Origin: Chryseobacterium sp. JM1
GTDB lineage: Bacteria; Bacteroidota; Bacteroidia; Flavobacteriales; Weeksellaceae
Direction of reading: 5' to 3'
Assembly (NCBI RefSeq): GCF_000737715.1
Contig: NZ_JPRN01000002.1
Coordinates: forward strand, 186,001 to 250,000
DNA length: 64,000 nucleotides
Below the pieces are notes generated by a model that ran no database searches, was not told where the DNA came from, and saw nothing but the letters and a program-made list of their open reading frames with translations. Of the stretch, positions 43,581 to 51,542 are shown piece after piece (within the stretch, counting starts at the first letter, position 1; every line of letters starts with the position of its first letter). The translations under genes and the position numbers were made by a program.

Positions 43581-45164
43581 TTAGATCATCTTCAGACGCT
43601 CCTCTTCAAGGTCAATCTGATACAATTGCTGACGGATCACATCTTCATTGATGGTAACATCTTTATTCAGTTCTGAAAGATATTGTCTCTGCACTTCCAG
43701 CATTTCAACAAAGATGATTTTATTTTTTTCATTCATCCAGCCGTCATCATTGGCTTTTGTTTTTTCTTCCCAGTGTTTCAGCATTCTTTCTACTCCCGCA
43801 TGTCCCTGAAGTTCGTTTTCGTGCTTTGTTTTAAGGAACTGATAGACGTGCTGTTTCAGTTCGTGCTTTATTTTCAATCTGGTCTTTTCTTCTTCCTCTT
43901 CATTCATAAAATCCCGAAATGCTTTTCCTTTGTTGATAATATAAGGCAAAGTAAGGCCCTGTACCAATAAAGTAAGCAGGATGACCACAAATGTGATAAA
44001 CAATATTAAATTTCTGTTAGGGAAAGGCTCACCATTGCTAAGGGTAATAGGAATAGCAAGTGCCGCTGCCAGAGAAACCACACCTCTCATCCCCGTCCAA
44101 CCAAGAAAAAGAGGCATGAGCAGACTTCTCCTTCTGGTAGATGCCCTTGGAGCAACACTTGGCCGAAAGATATAGGTAGCCACCATGGCCGCATAGGCAC
44201 TGATGATTCTTGCCAGAATAAGAACAGCGGTTACCAGTATCCCATATTGTATGGCTGTCATTAAAGGAATTCCTTCAGAACGCAGACCTCCTACAATTTC
44301 AGGAAGCTCGAGACCGATGAGTAAGAAAACGATCCCATTCAGGATGAATACAAAGCTTTCCCACACACTGTGTCCTTTTATTCTGCTGGCACTATTCAAA
44401 AATATGAGCCGTCTTGTTGACATAAACAGGCCTCCGCAGACTACAGCAAGTACTCCCGAACTGTGAAACTGCTCTGCCACCCAATACATAATGTAGGGTT
44501 CTATAAGGGTCATGGCAATATCAGAAGAGGCGTCTGTAGGGAGTTTTTTATGAGCCTGTACGAAAATCCACCCCAACACGAGACCAATTCCCGCGCCGCC
44601 AATGACCATCCATAAAAAGCTAAGGGAGGCTTCCTGCCATACGAACTGACCGGTTCCTACGGCTATGAGGGCAAAGCGAAAAATAATCAGGGAAGAGGCA
44701 TCATTTAATAAACTTTCCCCTTCCAGAATAGCGGAAGTGGTTTTTGGAATCTTTACAAATTTCATAATGGCTCCGGTACTTACAGCATCCGGCGGAGAAA
44801 CAATTCCTCCCAGCAAAAATCCTAAAGCAATGGTAAATCCGGGAATAAAATAATTGGCAGCCACAGCTACTGACAACGCTGTAAAAAATACCACCAAAAA
44901 AGCAAAACTGCCGATAATACGCCACCACCTTCTCATCTCCTTGAAGGAAATAGCCCAGGAAGCTTCAAAAAGTAAAGGGGGTAAAAATATAAAGAAAATA
45001 AGATCCGGATCTACCTTTACAACGGGAAGTCCCGGTACAAAGCTTACCAGAAGACCGAAGACAACCAGCAGAATCGGGTAAGCGATTTTCAGCTTGGTGG
45101 CCCACATATTCAGCAATACGATAGCGGCTATCATGGCCAGAAAAAAAGGTAAAATAGTATGCAT
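43581..45164 (-). CDS. Na+/H+ antiporter (CPA1 family)
   Basis: A 527-residue inner-membrane cation/proton antiporter. About 12 hydrophobic helices are followed by a ~110-residue charged cytoplasmic tail (from about 415, EEEEEKTRLKIKHELKQHVY). CPA1 signatures include GGIVSPPDAVSTGAIM and LEGESLLNDASSLIIF, with the ion-binding Asp in the second. It exchanges Na+ (or K+) for protons, controlling cytoplasmic pH and salt. It stands alone with a divergent M15 peptidase gene upstream. Subgroup naming (NhaP-like) is not secure. Confidence 0.93.
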   Translation of the reverse strand: MHTILPFFLAMIAAIVLLNMWATKLKIAYPILLVVFGLLVSFVPGLPVVKVDPDLIFFIFLPPLLFEASWAISFKEMRRWWRIIGSFAFLVVFFTALSVAVAANYFIPGFTIALGFLLGGIVSPPDAVSTGAIMKFVKIPKTTSAILEGESLLNDASSLIIFRFALIAVGTGQFVWQEASLSFLWMVIGGAGIGLVLGWIFVQAHKKLPTDASSDIAMTLIEPYIMYWVAEQFHSSGVLAVVCGGLFMSTRRLIFLNSASRIKGHSVWESFVFILNGIVFLLIGLELPEIVGGLRSEGIPLMTAIQYGILVTAVLILARIISAYAAMVATYIFRPSVAPRASTRRRSLLMPLFLGWTGMRGVVSLAAALAIPITLSNGEPFPNRNLILFITFVVILLTLLVQGLTLPYIINKGKAFRDFMNEEEEEKTRLKIKHELKQHVYQFLKTKHENELQGHAGVERMLKHWEEKTKANDDGWMNEKNKIIFVEMLEVQRQYLSELNKDVTINEDVIRQQLYQIDLEEERLKMI

Positions 45165-45378
45165 TGAAATATTGTGTTTTTATCAGTTTCTCATTTCAAT
45201 TTTCAATCTTAATGAGCAAGTTTTTTACAAATATACAGTCAATTATCTTTTCTTGTATTCATTTTTCCGACCCTATATGAACTTAATTTAAAATAATCAC
45301 AAAACCTTGTATCATCCCTCTTACAGCTGTAATTTATTAACAAATAATAAAACTTTTTATTTAAAATTTAATTAAACA

Positions 45379-45412
45379 CGTCAAGTTTCGTCGCCTCTGA
45401 TCTATACTTTTG
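45379..45412 (+). promoter_or_regulatory. Regulon site B: promoter of the M15 peptidase gene
   Basis: CGTCA-AGTTT-CGTCG (45379-45393), 11-bp spacer, then TACTTTTG (45405-45412). A TTATAA follows shortly after the box. The site matches sites C and D closely over CA-AGTT and the flanking AACACG. Confidence 0.75.
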
Positions 45413-45431
45413 CATTATAACAATATACATC

Positions 45432-45932
45432 ATGGACAAAGTAACTACAGAGAGAATCAACAAGCTCCACCCTTCCGTAAGAGATGAAGTAAAACAAATC
45501 ATTAAAGAATGCGATGAAGCCCTTACCGGAAGAGCAAAAATCAGAATTACACAAGGCCTGAGATCTTTTGAAGAGCAGGAAAAACTATATGCCATCGGAA
45601 GAATTACGGCAGGCAAAAAGGTTACCAATGCCAAAGCGGGACAGAGCATTCACAACTATGGACTTGCTGTGGATATCTGCCTGATGATCGATGGAAAAAC
45701 AGCAAGCTGGGATACGGCAAAAGACTGGGATAATGATCAGGTAGCCGACTGGTATGAGTGCGTCAAGATTTTTGCCAGACACGGCTGGGACTGGGGCGGG
45801 AACTGGAAGACCTTCAAAGACCTTCCTCACTTCGAAAAAAAGAATATCCAGACTAAAAAAGGCCTTGTGAAAACGAGTTGGCGAACGCTATCAAAGATGC
45901 CGAGGGATAAGCAGAATTATATTCTATTTTAA
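45432..45932 (+). CDS. M15-family peptidase, endolysin-like, without signal peptide
   Basis: A 166-residue M15 zinc peptidase like phage L-alanyl-D-glutamate endolysins (M15C). Zinc ligands are His74 and Asp81 in QSIHNYGLAVDI and His133 in DLPHFE. An N-terminal TERINKLHPSVRDEVKQII block matches that family. There is no export signal, so it must leave the cell by lysis, a holin or an injection-type device, or act when delivered. It carries a regulon palindrome promoter, which links it to the toxin and fibre-like genes downstream. It could open the cell wall for delivery or be an effector itself; the sequence alone does not decide. Confidence 0.9.
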   Translation: MDKVTTERINKLHPSVRDEVKQIIKECDEALTGRAKIRITQGLRSFEEQEKLYAIGRITAGKKVTNAKAGQSIHNYGLAVDICLMIDGKTASWDTAKDWDNDQVADWYECVKIFARHGWDWGGNWKTFKDLPHFEKKNIQTKKGLVKTSWRTLSKMPRDKQNYILF

Positions 45933-45961
45933 TTCCCTTTTATTTGAAAATAATTATAATA

Positions 45962-45995
45962 CGACAAGTTCTGTCGCTTCCCAGGCCTACCTTTG
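45962..45995 (+). promoter_or_regulatory. Regulon site C: promoter of the patatin gene
   Basis: CGACA-AGTTC-TGTCG (45962-45976), 11-bp spacer, TACCTTTG (45988-45995), then TTTTATAAG. The palindrome is perfect in both half-sites. Confidence 0.8.
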
Positions 45996-46015
45996 TTTTA
46001 TAAGAAAAACGTTAG

Positions 46016-46097
46016 TAAACTGAGATCTCAATACTAAAACCAGCATCTGTTTTCAAGGGCAGAACGTTGGTTTTAGTTGTCTCAGGACCTTAGTTTA
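46016..46097 (+). promoter_or_regulatory. Structured 5' leader of the patatin mRNA
   Basis: An inverted repeat in the leader: TAAACT (46016-46021) with AGTTTA (46092-46097), and ACTAAAACCA (46033-46042) with TGGTTTTAGT (46068-46077), with an internal TCTG/CAGA pair. The stem is imperfect in the middle. It lies 27 bp upstream of the start codon and has no T-run, so it is a leader structure rather than a terminator. Confidence 0.55.
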
Positions 46098-46123
46098 TCT
46101 TTTAAAAACCAACAAAACATCAC

Positions 46124-47161
46124 ATGAAAAAGACAACCATTCTTTCTTTGGACGGGGGCGGAATAAGGGGCATTATTACCTGTATTATTCTCCGCTACAT
46201 AGAAGAACAGCTTCAGTATCATGATAATCCGGGAGCCAAACTCGGTGATTATTTTGATCTGGTAGCCGGAAGCAGCACAGGAGGACTGATTGCTTCTATT
46301 ATTCTATGTCCCGATGAACACCGAAAAGCGAAATATTCTATCCAGAAAGGGCTGGAATTATACGCTGAAAGGGGCGGCGACATCTTCCAGGTTTCTTTCT
46401 GGGAAAAGCTGGTCAATCCGTTTGGCCTTCTGAATGAAAAAATTCCCCAGGAATCACTTGAAAAAAACTTGAATGACTTTTTTGGACACTTAGAACTTAA
46501 AGAATTTATAAAACCATGCTTAATCACCAGTTATGATATAGAAAACAGAAGAGCCAAGCTTTTCAATTCGTGGGAAGCCAATCTGAGCACAGATAATTTT
46601 TATGTAAAGGATATCTGCAGAGCGACATCGGCAGCACCTACTTACTTCAGCCCGGTACAGATCAAATCTATGTACGGACAGATTTTCAGCCTGATAGACG
46701 GCGGTATGTTTGCCAACAATCCTACACTTTGTGCTTATGCGGAGGCAAGAAAAATCCCTTTTGCAGAAGTATTGAAAAATCATCAGAAGGCCAATCATCC
46801 CGGCGTGAACGATATGATCATTGTTTCTATCGGAACGGGGATTGAAGCGAGACCATATTCTTTTAAAAAGTTACAGAAGTCGGGAAAGATCGGCTGGGTA
46901 AATCCCATCATTGATATTCTGATGTCTGCGAATGCTGAAACGGTAGATTATCAGCTTTGTCAGATGTTCCAGACTTTAGGCCAACGGAATCAGAAAAATT
47001 ATTACCGGTTGAATCCATCTTTAAAAAATGCATCTCCGGGCATGGACAATGTAAGAAGGTCCAATATTGAAAATCTGATCCAGGCGGGACTGAGCTATAT
47101 TGATGATAACAGAGAAACACTGAATCAGATTGTACAGAAACTGATCAGAAATAAAATATAA
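46124..47161 (+). CDS. Patatin-like phospholipase
   Basis: A 345-residue lipid acyl hydrolase of the patatin family. The oxyanion-hole motif is DGGGIRG (residues 10-16), the nucleophile Ser51 is in GSSTGG, and the catalytic Asp192 is in DGGMFANNP, so the Ser-Asp dyad is intact. No signal peptide is present. Patatins of this kind occur as phage-defence effectors (CBASS-type) and as delivered antibacterial toxins. Here the promoter carries the regulon palindrome and neighbours are an endolysin-like peptidase and toxin genes, which favours a membrane-attacking effector or lytic function. No cyclase gene is nearby, which argues against CBASS. Confidence 0.88.
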   Translation: MKKTTILSLDGGGIRGIITCIILRYIEEQLQYHDNPGAKLGDYFDLVAGSSTGGLIASIILCPDEHRKAKYSIQKGLELYAERGGDIFQVSFWEKLVNPFGLLNEKIPQESLEKNLNDFFGHLELKEFIKPCLITSYDIENRRAKLFNSWEANLSTDNFYVKDICRATSAAPTYFSPVQIKSMYGQIFSLIDGGMFANNPTLCAYAEARKIPFAEVLKNHQKANHPGVNDMIIVSIGTGIEARPYSFKKLQKSGKIGWVNPIIDILMSANAETVDYQLCQMFQTLGQRNQKNYYRLNPSLKNASPGMDNVRRSNIENLIQAGLSYIDDNRETLNQIVQKLIRNKI

Positions 47162-47234
47162 GCCTTTAACCTTATAATGACTCAATATAAGCTTAAAAGA
47201 TAATATTTAAAAAATATAAAAAGTTTTTAAAACA

Positions 47235-47268
47235 CGTCAAGTTTTGTCGTCTTCTCCCACTACTTTTG
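47235..47268 (+). promoter_or_regulatory. Regulon site D: promoter ahead of the small acidic gene and fibre operon
   Basis: CGTCA-AGTTT-TGTCG (47235-47249), 11-bp spacer, TACTTTTG (47261-47268), then AAGTATAAA. Confidence 0.75.
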
Positions 47269-47393
47269 AAGTATAAATAAAGACACAAAAAAACAATCAT
47301 TAAAATTTTAAAAAGCCTTTGAATTCACCATTTATCAATGCTGGACAGCCAGAAATATGTTTAAAACATAACCTCAACCTTAAAACACAAAAC

Positions 47394-47564
47394 ATGGAAA
47401 CACCAGATCACAATCCAGATATACTTTTCGATGAAGATCTCTATACTATTGAATGGAGCGACATCGAACATGCAGAGATGGACTATGAGAACTATCTCAA
47501 CGACATTGAAAACTTTTTCAGGGAAGATTTCACAGATGGTCTTCCTGAAGAAAATATTTACTAA
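47394..47564 (+). CDS. Small acidic protein of unknown function
   Basis: A 56-residue, very acidic protein from the ATG at 47394. A TTG at 47319 would extend it to 81 residues and include a peptide NAGQPEICLK that is also found, with synonymous changes, in the downstream leader at 47.69 kb. There is no signal peptide or membrane segment. It follows regulon site D. High Asp/Glu content is typical of DNA mimics, inhibitors or chaperones, but nothing specific is recognised. Confidence 0.5.
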   Translation: METPDHNPDILFDEDLYTIEWSDIEHAEMDYENYLNDIENFFREDFTDGLPEENIY

Positions 47565-47577
47565 ATACATTCTAACA

Positions 47578-47611
47578 CAACAAGTTCTGACGCTGTCCGG
47601 AATTATCTTTG
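47578..47611 (+). promoter_or_regulatory. Regulon site E: promoter ahead of the LRR/fibre operon
   Basis: CAACA-AGTTC-TGACG (47578-47592, one mismatch in each half-site), 11-bp spacer, TATCTTTG (47604-47611). It is the weakest palindrome of the seven but has the same spacing. Confidence 0.65.
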
Positions 47612-47869
47612 AAACACCAAATCAAGACACCCGACATCACCCCATCATCATTCAAAAACACCTTTGAATCCATCATTTCACAAAATGCCGGACAGCCGGA
47701 ACTATGTCTGAAAATAAACAAAAAAACAATAAAAAATGAATCACAAAATGTAATGCACAAGTGGGCATCAATTCTACCACTTAAAAATTAAAACCATTTA
47801 AGAGCTTCTTTAAAAAGACTCTTCAAATTATAACACAACCGTTAACCAAATTAAAATCACACAATTATT
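47612..47869 (+). other. Long leader with a partly duplicated copy of the site D leader
   Basis: This stretch before the first LRR gene resembles the leader after site D: CCTTTGAAT occurs about 47-50 bases after each -7 box, followed by an AATGC-GGACAGCC-GAA segment in both. The two copies encode NAGQPEICLK and NAGQPELCLK with mainly synonymous differences, yet the second copy has no usable start codon downstream of its promoter. It looks like a degenerate duplicate of a small gene. Confidence 0.5.
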
Positions 47870-48511
47870 ATGAAAACAAAAGAAGACTTAAAGCTCTATT
47901 TCGAAAATGGAGATAAGCCTACACAGGAGCATTTTTGGGCCTGGCTGGATTCGTACTGGCATAAGGATGAAAAGATTTCGCCAGATTCTATTGATTCAGT
48001 GGAAAAGGTAATTCCACAAATTATTGATGACACACAGCTTGGACATTCATTATCTATTTCTATACCTAAAAATGTCAAAAAAATCAAACAGATGGCTTTT
48101 CAATATATGGGAATGAGCTATCAGATCATTGAAACAAATTTTAATGAAGGACTCGAGGAAATTGGAATAGGAGCATTTCAGGGTCAAAATATAAAAAAGA
48201 TTAAAACTCCTTCAACATTAAAAAGTATCGGTGATTCTGCCTTTGGCGGGCTGGGAAACAGTATAAACGGGTCAGATTCCCTGGAAGAAATCATCCTTAA
48301 TAATGGCTTAACAGTTATTGGCGCAAATGCATTTTACTGCCCAAAAGCAACCATTATTGAAGATTTATTCATTCCTAATTCAGTAAGATCTGTGGGGCAA
48401 AATGCATTTGCCATTCCTTCGCTCAAAACAGTTTCAGCACTAAGAGGGCTGGACCTGAGCAATGCCGGTATTCCGGAATCAGCTACAATAACATTCAGAT
48501 TCGAAAACTAA
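47870..48511 (+). CDS. BspA-type LRR protein with SYWHKDEKI N-terminal domain (copy 1)
   Basis: A 213-residue protein. The first ~40 residues (MKTKEDLKLYFENGDKPTQE ... SYWHKDEKI) are shared with the next three gene products and, from memory, with N-termini of fibre-like proteins in Bacteroidota. The rest has LRR_5 (BspA-type) repeats: EEIGIGAFQGQNIKKI, LKSIGDSAFGG, LTVIGANAFYC, VRSVGQNAFAIPSLKTV. No signal peptide is present, unusual for BspA-type adhesins, so the protein probably assembles on a particle rather than being Sec-secreted. Role is likely surface recognition. The stop overlaps the next start by one base. Confidence 0.78.
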   Translation: MKTKEDLKLYFENGDKPTQEHFWAWLDSYWHKDEKISPDSIDSVEKVIPQIIDDTQLGHSLSISIPKNVKKIKQMAFQYMGMSYQIIETNFNEGLEEIGIGAFQGQNIKKIKTPSTLKSIGDSAFGGLGNSINGSDSLEEIILNNGLTVIGANAFYCPKATIIEDLFIPNSVRSVGQNAFAIPSLKTVSALRGLDLSNAGIPESATITFRFEN

Positions 48512-49155
48512 TGAAAACAAAAGAAGAACTAAGGCTGTACTTCGAGAACGGAGATAAGCCTACACAGGAGCATTTTTGGGCCTGGCTGGATTCGTACTGG
48601 CATAAGGATGAGAAAATAAGCAGCAATTCATTGAATTTAATCTCTTATGAAGATTTTGCTTACTCAAATACAGATAATACAGAAATTATTGGAATTGGGA
48701 AAAAAATTAAATTTCCTGAAGGCGCTAAAATCATCGGAGGCTTTACATATGCCGCTGCATCGAAAAATCATATTTCTGAGGTAAGATTCCCCGGCACTTT
48801 AGAAAGGTTAAAATCTTTAGCTTTTGCCCACCAGCACCTTAGAGGTACCTTGAAAATTCCGGGATCTTGTAAGGTTATTGAGGCCAACGCTTTTCTTTCC
48901 TCAAATGATTACCTGTCCGAATTAATTCTGGAAAACGGAATAGAAGAAATTGGAGGTAACGCATTTCAGCTTGCCGGAAGTAAAAATTTAACTCAATTAC
49001 ACATTCCTAAATCAGTGAAATCTGTAGGACAAAATGCATTCAATATTCCAGCTCTTAAAACCGTAACAGCACTCAACGGACTGGACTTAAGCAATGCCGG
49101 TATTCCGGAAACAGCTAAAATAATGCGCTATTTCGATTTTACACCAGCAACATGA
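48511..49155 (+). CDS. BspA-type LRR protein with SYWHKDEKI N-terminal domain (copy 2)
   Basis: A 214-residue paralogue of the preceding gene. The N-terminal domain is nearly identical at the DNA level (about 48523-48610 against 47882-47970), while the LRR part diverges strongly apart from the last repeat, where GQNAF-IPALKTVTALNGLDLSNAGIP is almost copied. Repeats include LERLKSLAFAHQHLRG, CKVIEANAFLS and EEIGGNAFQLAG. Conserved ends with a variable middle suggest diversification of a binding surface by duplication and recombination. It overlaps the next gene by four bases (ATGA). Confidence 0.78.
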   Translation: MKTKEELRLYFENGDKPTQEHFWAWLDSYWHKDEKISSNSLNLISYEDFAYSNTDNTEIIGIGKKIKFPEGAKIIGGFTYAAASKNHISEVRFPGTLERLKSLAFAHQHLRGTLKIPGSCKVIEANAFLSSNDYLSELILENGIEEIGGNAFQLAGSKNLTQLHIPKSVKSVGQNAFNIPALKTVTALNGLDLSNAGIPETAKIMRYFDFTPAT

Positions 49156-49793
49156 AAACAAAACAAGAATTAAGGCTCTACTTCGAAAACGGAGACAAGC
49201 CTACACAGGAACAGTTCTGGGAATGGCAAGACTCTTACTGGCACAAAGACGAGAAGATAGAAATGACCAAAATTGCGGGTCTGGAAAATGGTCTTCCCCG
49301 TCTCAATGACTTTTACGCAGATACAGATGAAAAGGGAAATGCCTCTCTGGCTTACTTACAGGTCAGAAGGATATTTATAAAACCAGGAACACTGCATATT
49401 CCCGATATGTTTGCAACTGGGATAGGCATATCCGAATTAACTCTTGCCAGCAGTTTACTCACCATCGGAACTGATGCTTTCCGCAGTAATGCACTAAAAA
49501 CCATAACGATCCCGGAAAATGTATCAATCATTGGAGCAGGTGCTTTTGCATACAATCTGCTGACCTCCGTAGTCCTTCCTGAAAGCGTAAAGGAAATTAA
49601 GGATTCTGCTTTTATCTATAACAGCATTAATGCATTATACATTCCGCCAAGTGTCTTAAAGATCGGACCCAATGCATTCAACTTCAATCCGAATATCTCA
49701 ACAGTAAGGCTGGAAAGACATACAGAATACTATCCCGACTCATTCGATCCTAAAACAAGGGTTGCTGGCGGAACTCTGGTGAGCGACATGTAA
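49152..49793 (+). CDS. BspA-type LRR protein with SYWHKDEKI N-terminal domain (copy 3)
   Basis: A 213-residue third paralogue, more diverged, with N-terminus MKTKQELRLYFENGDKPTQEQ-type and DSYWHKDEKIE, closer to the fibre protein that follows (QFWEWQ in both). LRR units: LLTIGTDAFRSNALKTITIP, VSIIGAGAFAYNLLTSVVLP, VKEIKDSAFIYNSINALYIP, VLKIGPNAFNFN. These are regular 23-residue BspA repeats. There is no signal peptide. It lies 25 bp ahead of the fibre-like gene in the same operon. Confidence 0.8.
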   Translation: MKTKQELRLYFENGDKPTQEQFWEWQDSYWHKDEKIEMTKIAGLENGLPRLNDFYADTDEKGNASLAYLQVRRIFIKPGTLHIPDMFATGIGISELTLASSLLTIGTDAFRSNALKTITIPENVSIIGAGAFAYNLLTSVVLPESVKEIKDSAFIYNSINALYIPPSVLKIGPNAFNFNPNISTVRLERHTEYYPDSFDPKTRVAGGTLVSDM

Positions 49794-49818
49794 TTAAAAT
49801 AAAGAAAAATAGAACAAA

Positions 49819-51516
49819 ATGAAATCAAAACAAGAAATAAAACAATTCTTCGAAAACGGAGATATTCCCAACCAGGAACAGTTCTGGGAGTGGCAGGAAT
49901 CTTACTGGCACAAAGATGAAAAAATTCCATCAGAAAAATTAGAATATGATTTTTCAAAGAAGGCAGATCTTGTAAGCGGTAAAGTTCCCGCATCACAATT
50001 ACCCAGTTATGTAGATGACGTACTGGAATTTCCATCATTATCCAATCTGCCACAGCAGGGTGAATCGGGCAAAATTTATATTACTGCAGACACCAATAAA
50101 CTGTACAGATGGACCGGTACGAGATACGTGGATATTACTCAGGGAGATGTAGGAAGCCTTCAGACTGTAACAGACAGGGGAAATGAAACCAACAAAAACA
50201 TCAAAGTACAGGGAATAAGTTATGGCGGCTCTTCTCAGCTGGACAATATCATCATAGGTGAAGAGACGGATGACTTAAGCAGCCAGGCCAATTACACAAT
50301 CTCGATTGGTAATAAATCAAAGACTTTTGGTAATGACAATGTATCAATTGGACACAGGTCGGGCAATACAGATTTCGGTACTTTAGGAAATACTGTCATT
50401 GGTAACTTCAGTTTGGAAGATGGGTTTAGTTCGAATGAAAATACGGTGGTAGGATACTCCAGTTTCAACAATGGTAAAGGTTCACAGGGCAATACCATAC
50501 TTGGAGCCTATGCCGGAAACTCAGGAGGAGGTGATAACAGCCAGAATATTATTTTGGGTTATAGAGGAGGAACTGCTCTTGGTACCGGTTCTGCAAATAA
50601 TGTCATTATCGGCGGGGATTCTAATTTTAATAATTTCCCAATTAAAAACAAACTCTATATTCAAAATTTTAATGGTGGCAGAAGTGCATCAATATCTAAT
50701 GCATTAATCTCCGGGGACTTTGTAGACAAATACGTCAATATCAATGGTAAGTTTTCAGTAACTCCTGGTAAAATTCCTTCCGCAGACAGCAGCTATACCA
50801 AAAATATTGTAGCTAATCCAGACGGAACTTTCGGATGGGAAGATAAAACTGACGCAATACCACTTTCCGGTACCGTTGACGCAAGACCCTTAACAGGCTC
50901 TATCCAATATAAAGGCAGCGATACAACAGGTTATAATTCCTTCGGCTTCTATAGCAAACTTCCCAATAATGAGAAATCTGGGTTTGATATTCAGGATGAT
51001 GGTACCCTAACCCCACTTATGTACTGGATGGGAGGTGACAATGTAGTATCCACATTAAGTGTTTATCATAGTGATGTCACGATAGGATCCAGTAATCCGG
51101 CTTTCTCAGGCTTACGGGGAACAAGTTACTATGGCGACTATTATGTAGATGAAAGTTATATCCAAAAGCAATACGCAGATAAGCAACATTCTTATACTAC
51201 AAAAGAAGAAAAAACCGGCGGAAAGTGGATCAATGGTAAACCCGTTTACAAAAAAACAGTGGTTTTCAATCAGATTCCAAGAACAGGTTTAGTTGAATTC
51301 AAAACCGAGTTTCCGGATATTGAAACCATTATTTCCAACGAGATGTTTACAGAATGGTATGCAATAGATGCTGCATTTGCAGGCAACCAATGGCGAACCA
51401 AAGCTTACATCACTATAGAAAGAAAGCTGGCCACCATTGAACTTGTGGGTGTCTCTGATTACGACTACTCCGTCATCAACTCATTTACCCTGACTCTTGA
51501 ATACACCAAAAAATAA
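49819..51516 (+). CDS. Tail-fibre-like protein with SYWHKDEKI N-terminal domain
   Basis: A 565-residue elongated protein. The N-terminal ~40 residues are the shared domain (SYWHKDEKIPSEKL), then a KADLVSGKVPASQLPSYVDD linker, commonly seen in fibres, and a KIYITADTNKLYRWTG segment common in Bacteroidota tail fibre proteins. Residues about 135-300 carry repeated YTISIGNKS / NVSIGHRSG / NTVIGNFS / NTVVGYSS / NTILGAYAG units, like left-handed beta-roll heads of trimeric adhesins. A compact C-terminal domain (about 450-565) may be the tip. The first domain probably docks it to a shared partner. Receptor-binding is inferred. Confidence 0.78.
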   Translation: MKSKQEIKQFFENGDIPNQEQFWEWQESYWHKDEKIPSEKLEYDFSKKADLVSGKVPASQLPSYVDDVLEFPSLSNLPQQGESGKIYITADTNKLYRWTGTRYVDITQGDVGSLQTVTDRGNETNKNIKVQGISYGGSSQLDNIIIGEETDDLSSQANYTISIGNKSKTFGNDNVSIGHRSGNTDFGTLGNTVIGNFSLEDGFSSNENTVVGYSSFNNGKGSQGNTILGAYAGNSGGGDNSQNIILGYRGGTALGTGSANNVIIGGDSNFNNFPIKNKLYIQNFNGGRSASISNALISGDFVDKYVNINGKFSVTPGKIPSADSSYTKNIVANPDGTFGWEDKTDAIPLSGTVDARPLTGSIQYKGSDTTGYNSFGFYSKLPNNEKSGFDIQDDGTLTPLMYWMGGDNVVSTLSVYHSDVTIGSSNPAFSGLRGTSYYGDYYVDESYIQKQYADKQHSYTTKEEKTGGKWINGKPVYKKTVVFNQIPRTGLVEFKTEFPDIETIISNEMFTEWYAIDAAFAGNQWRTKAYITIERKLATIELVGVSDYDYSVINSFTLTLEYTKK

Positions 51517-51542
51517 ATCAATAATCAATACAAAATATTAAA

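Noticed and set aside
46124..47161. CBASS antiphage operon with patatin effector
   Set aside because: No nucleotidyltransferase/cyclase or accessory Cap genes lie on either side, and the neighbours are an M15 peptidase and fibre-like genes.
47609..47791. A 60-codon gene after site E
   Set aside because: Its only start (TTG) is inside the -7 box of the promoter, so it could not be translated from that transcript. It is treated as a degenerate duplicate.
47870..49793. Repeats suggestive of a CRISPR array or tandem satellite
   Set aside because: The repeated segments are whole coding domains of three paralogous LRR genes, not short direct repeats with spacers.
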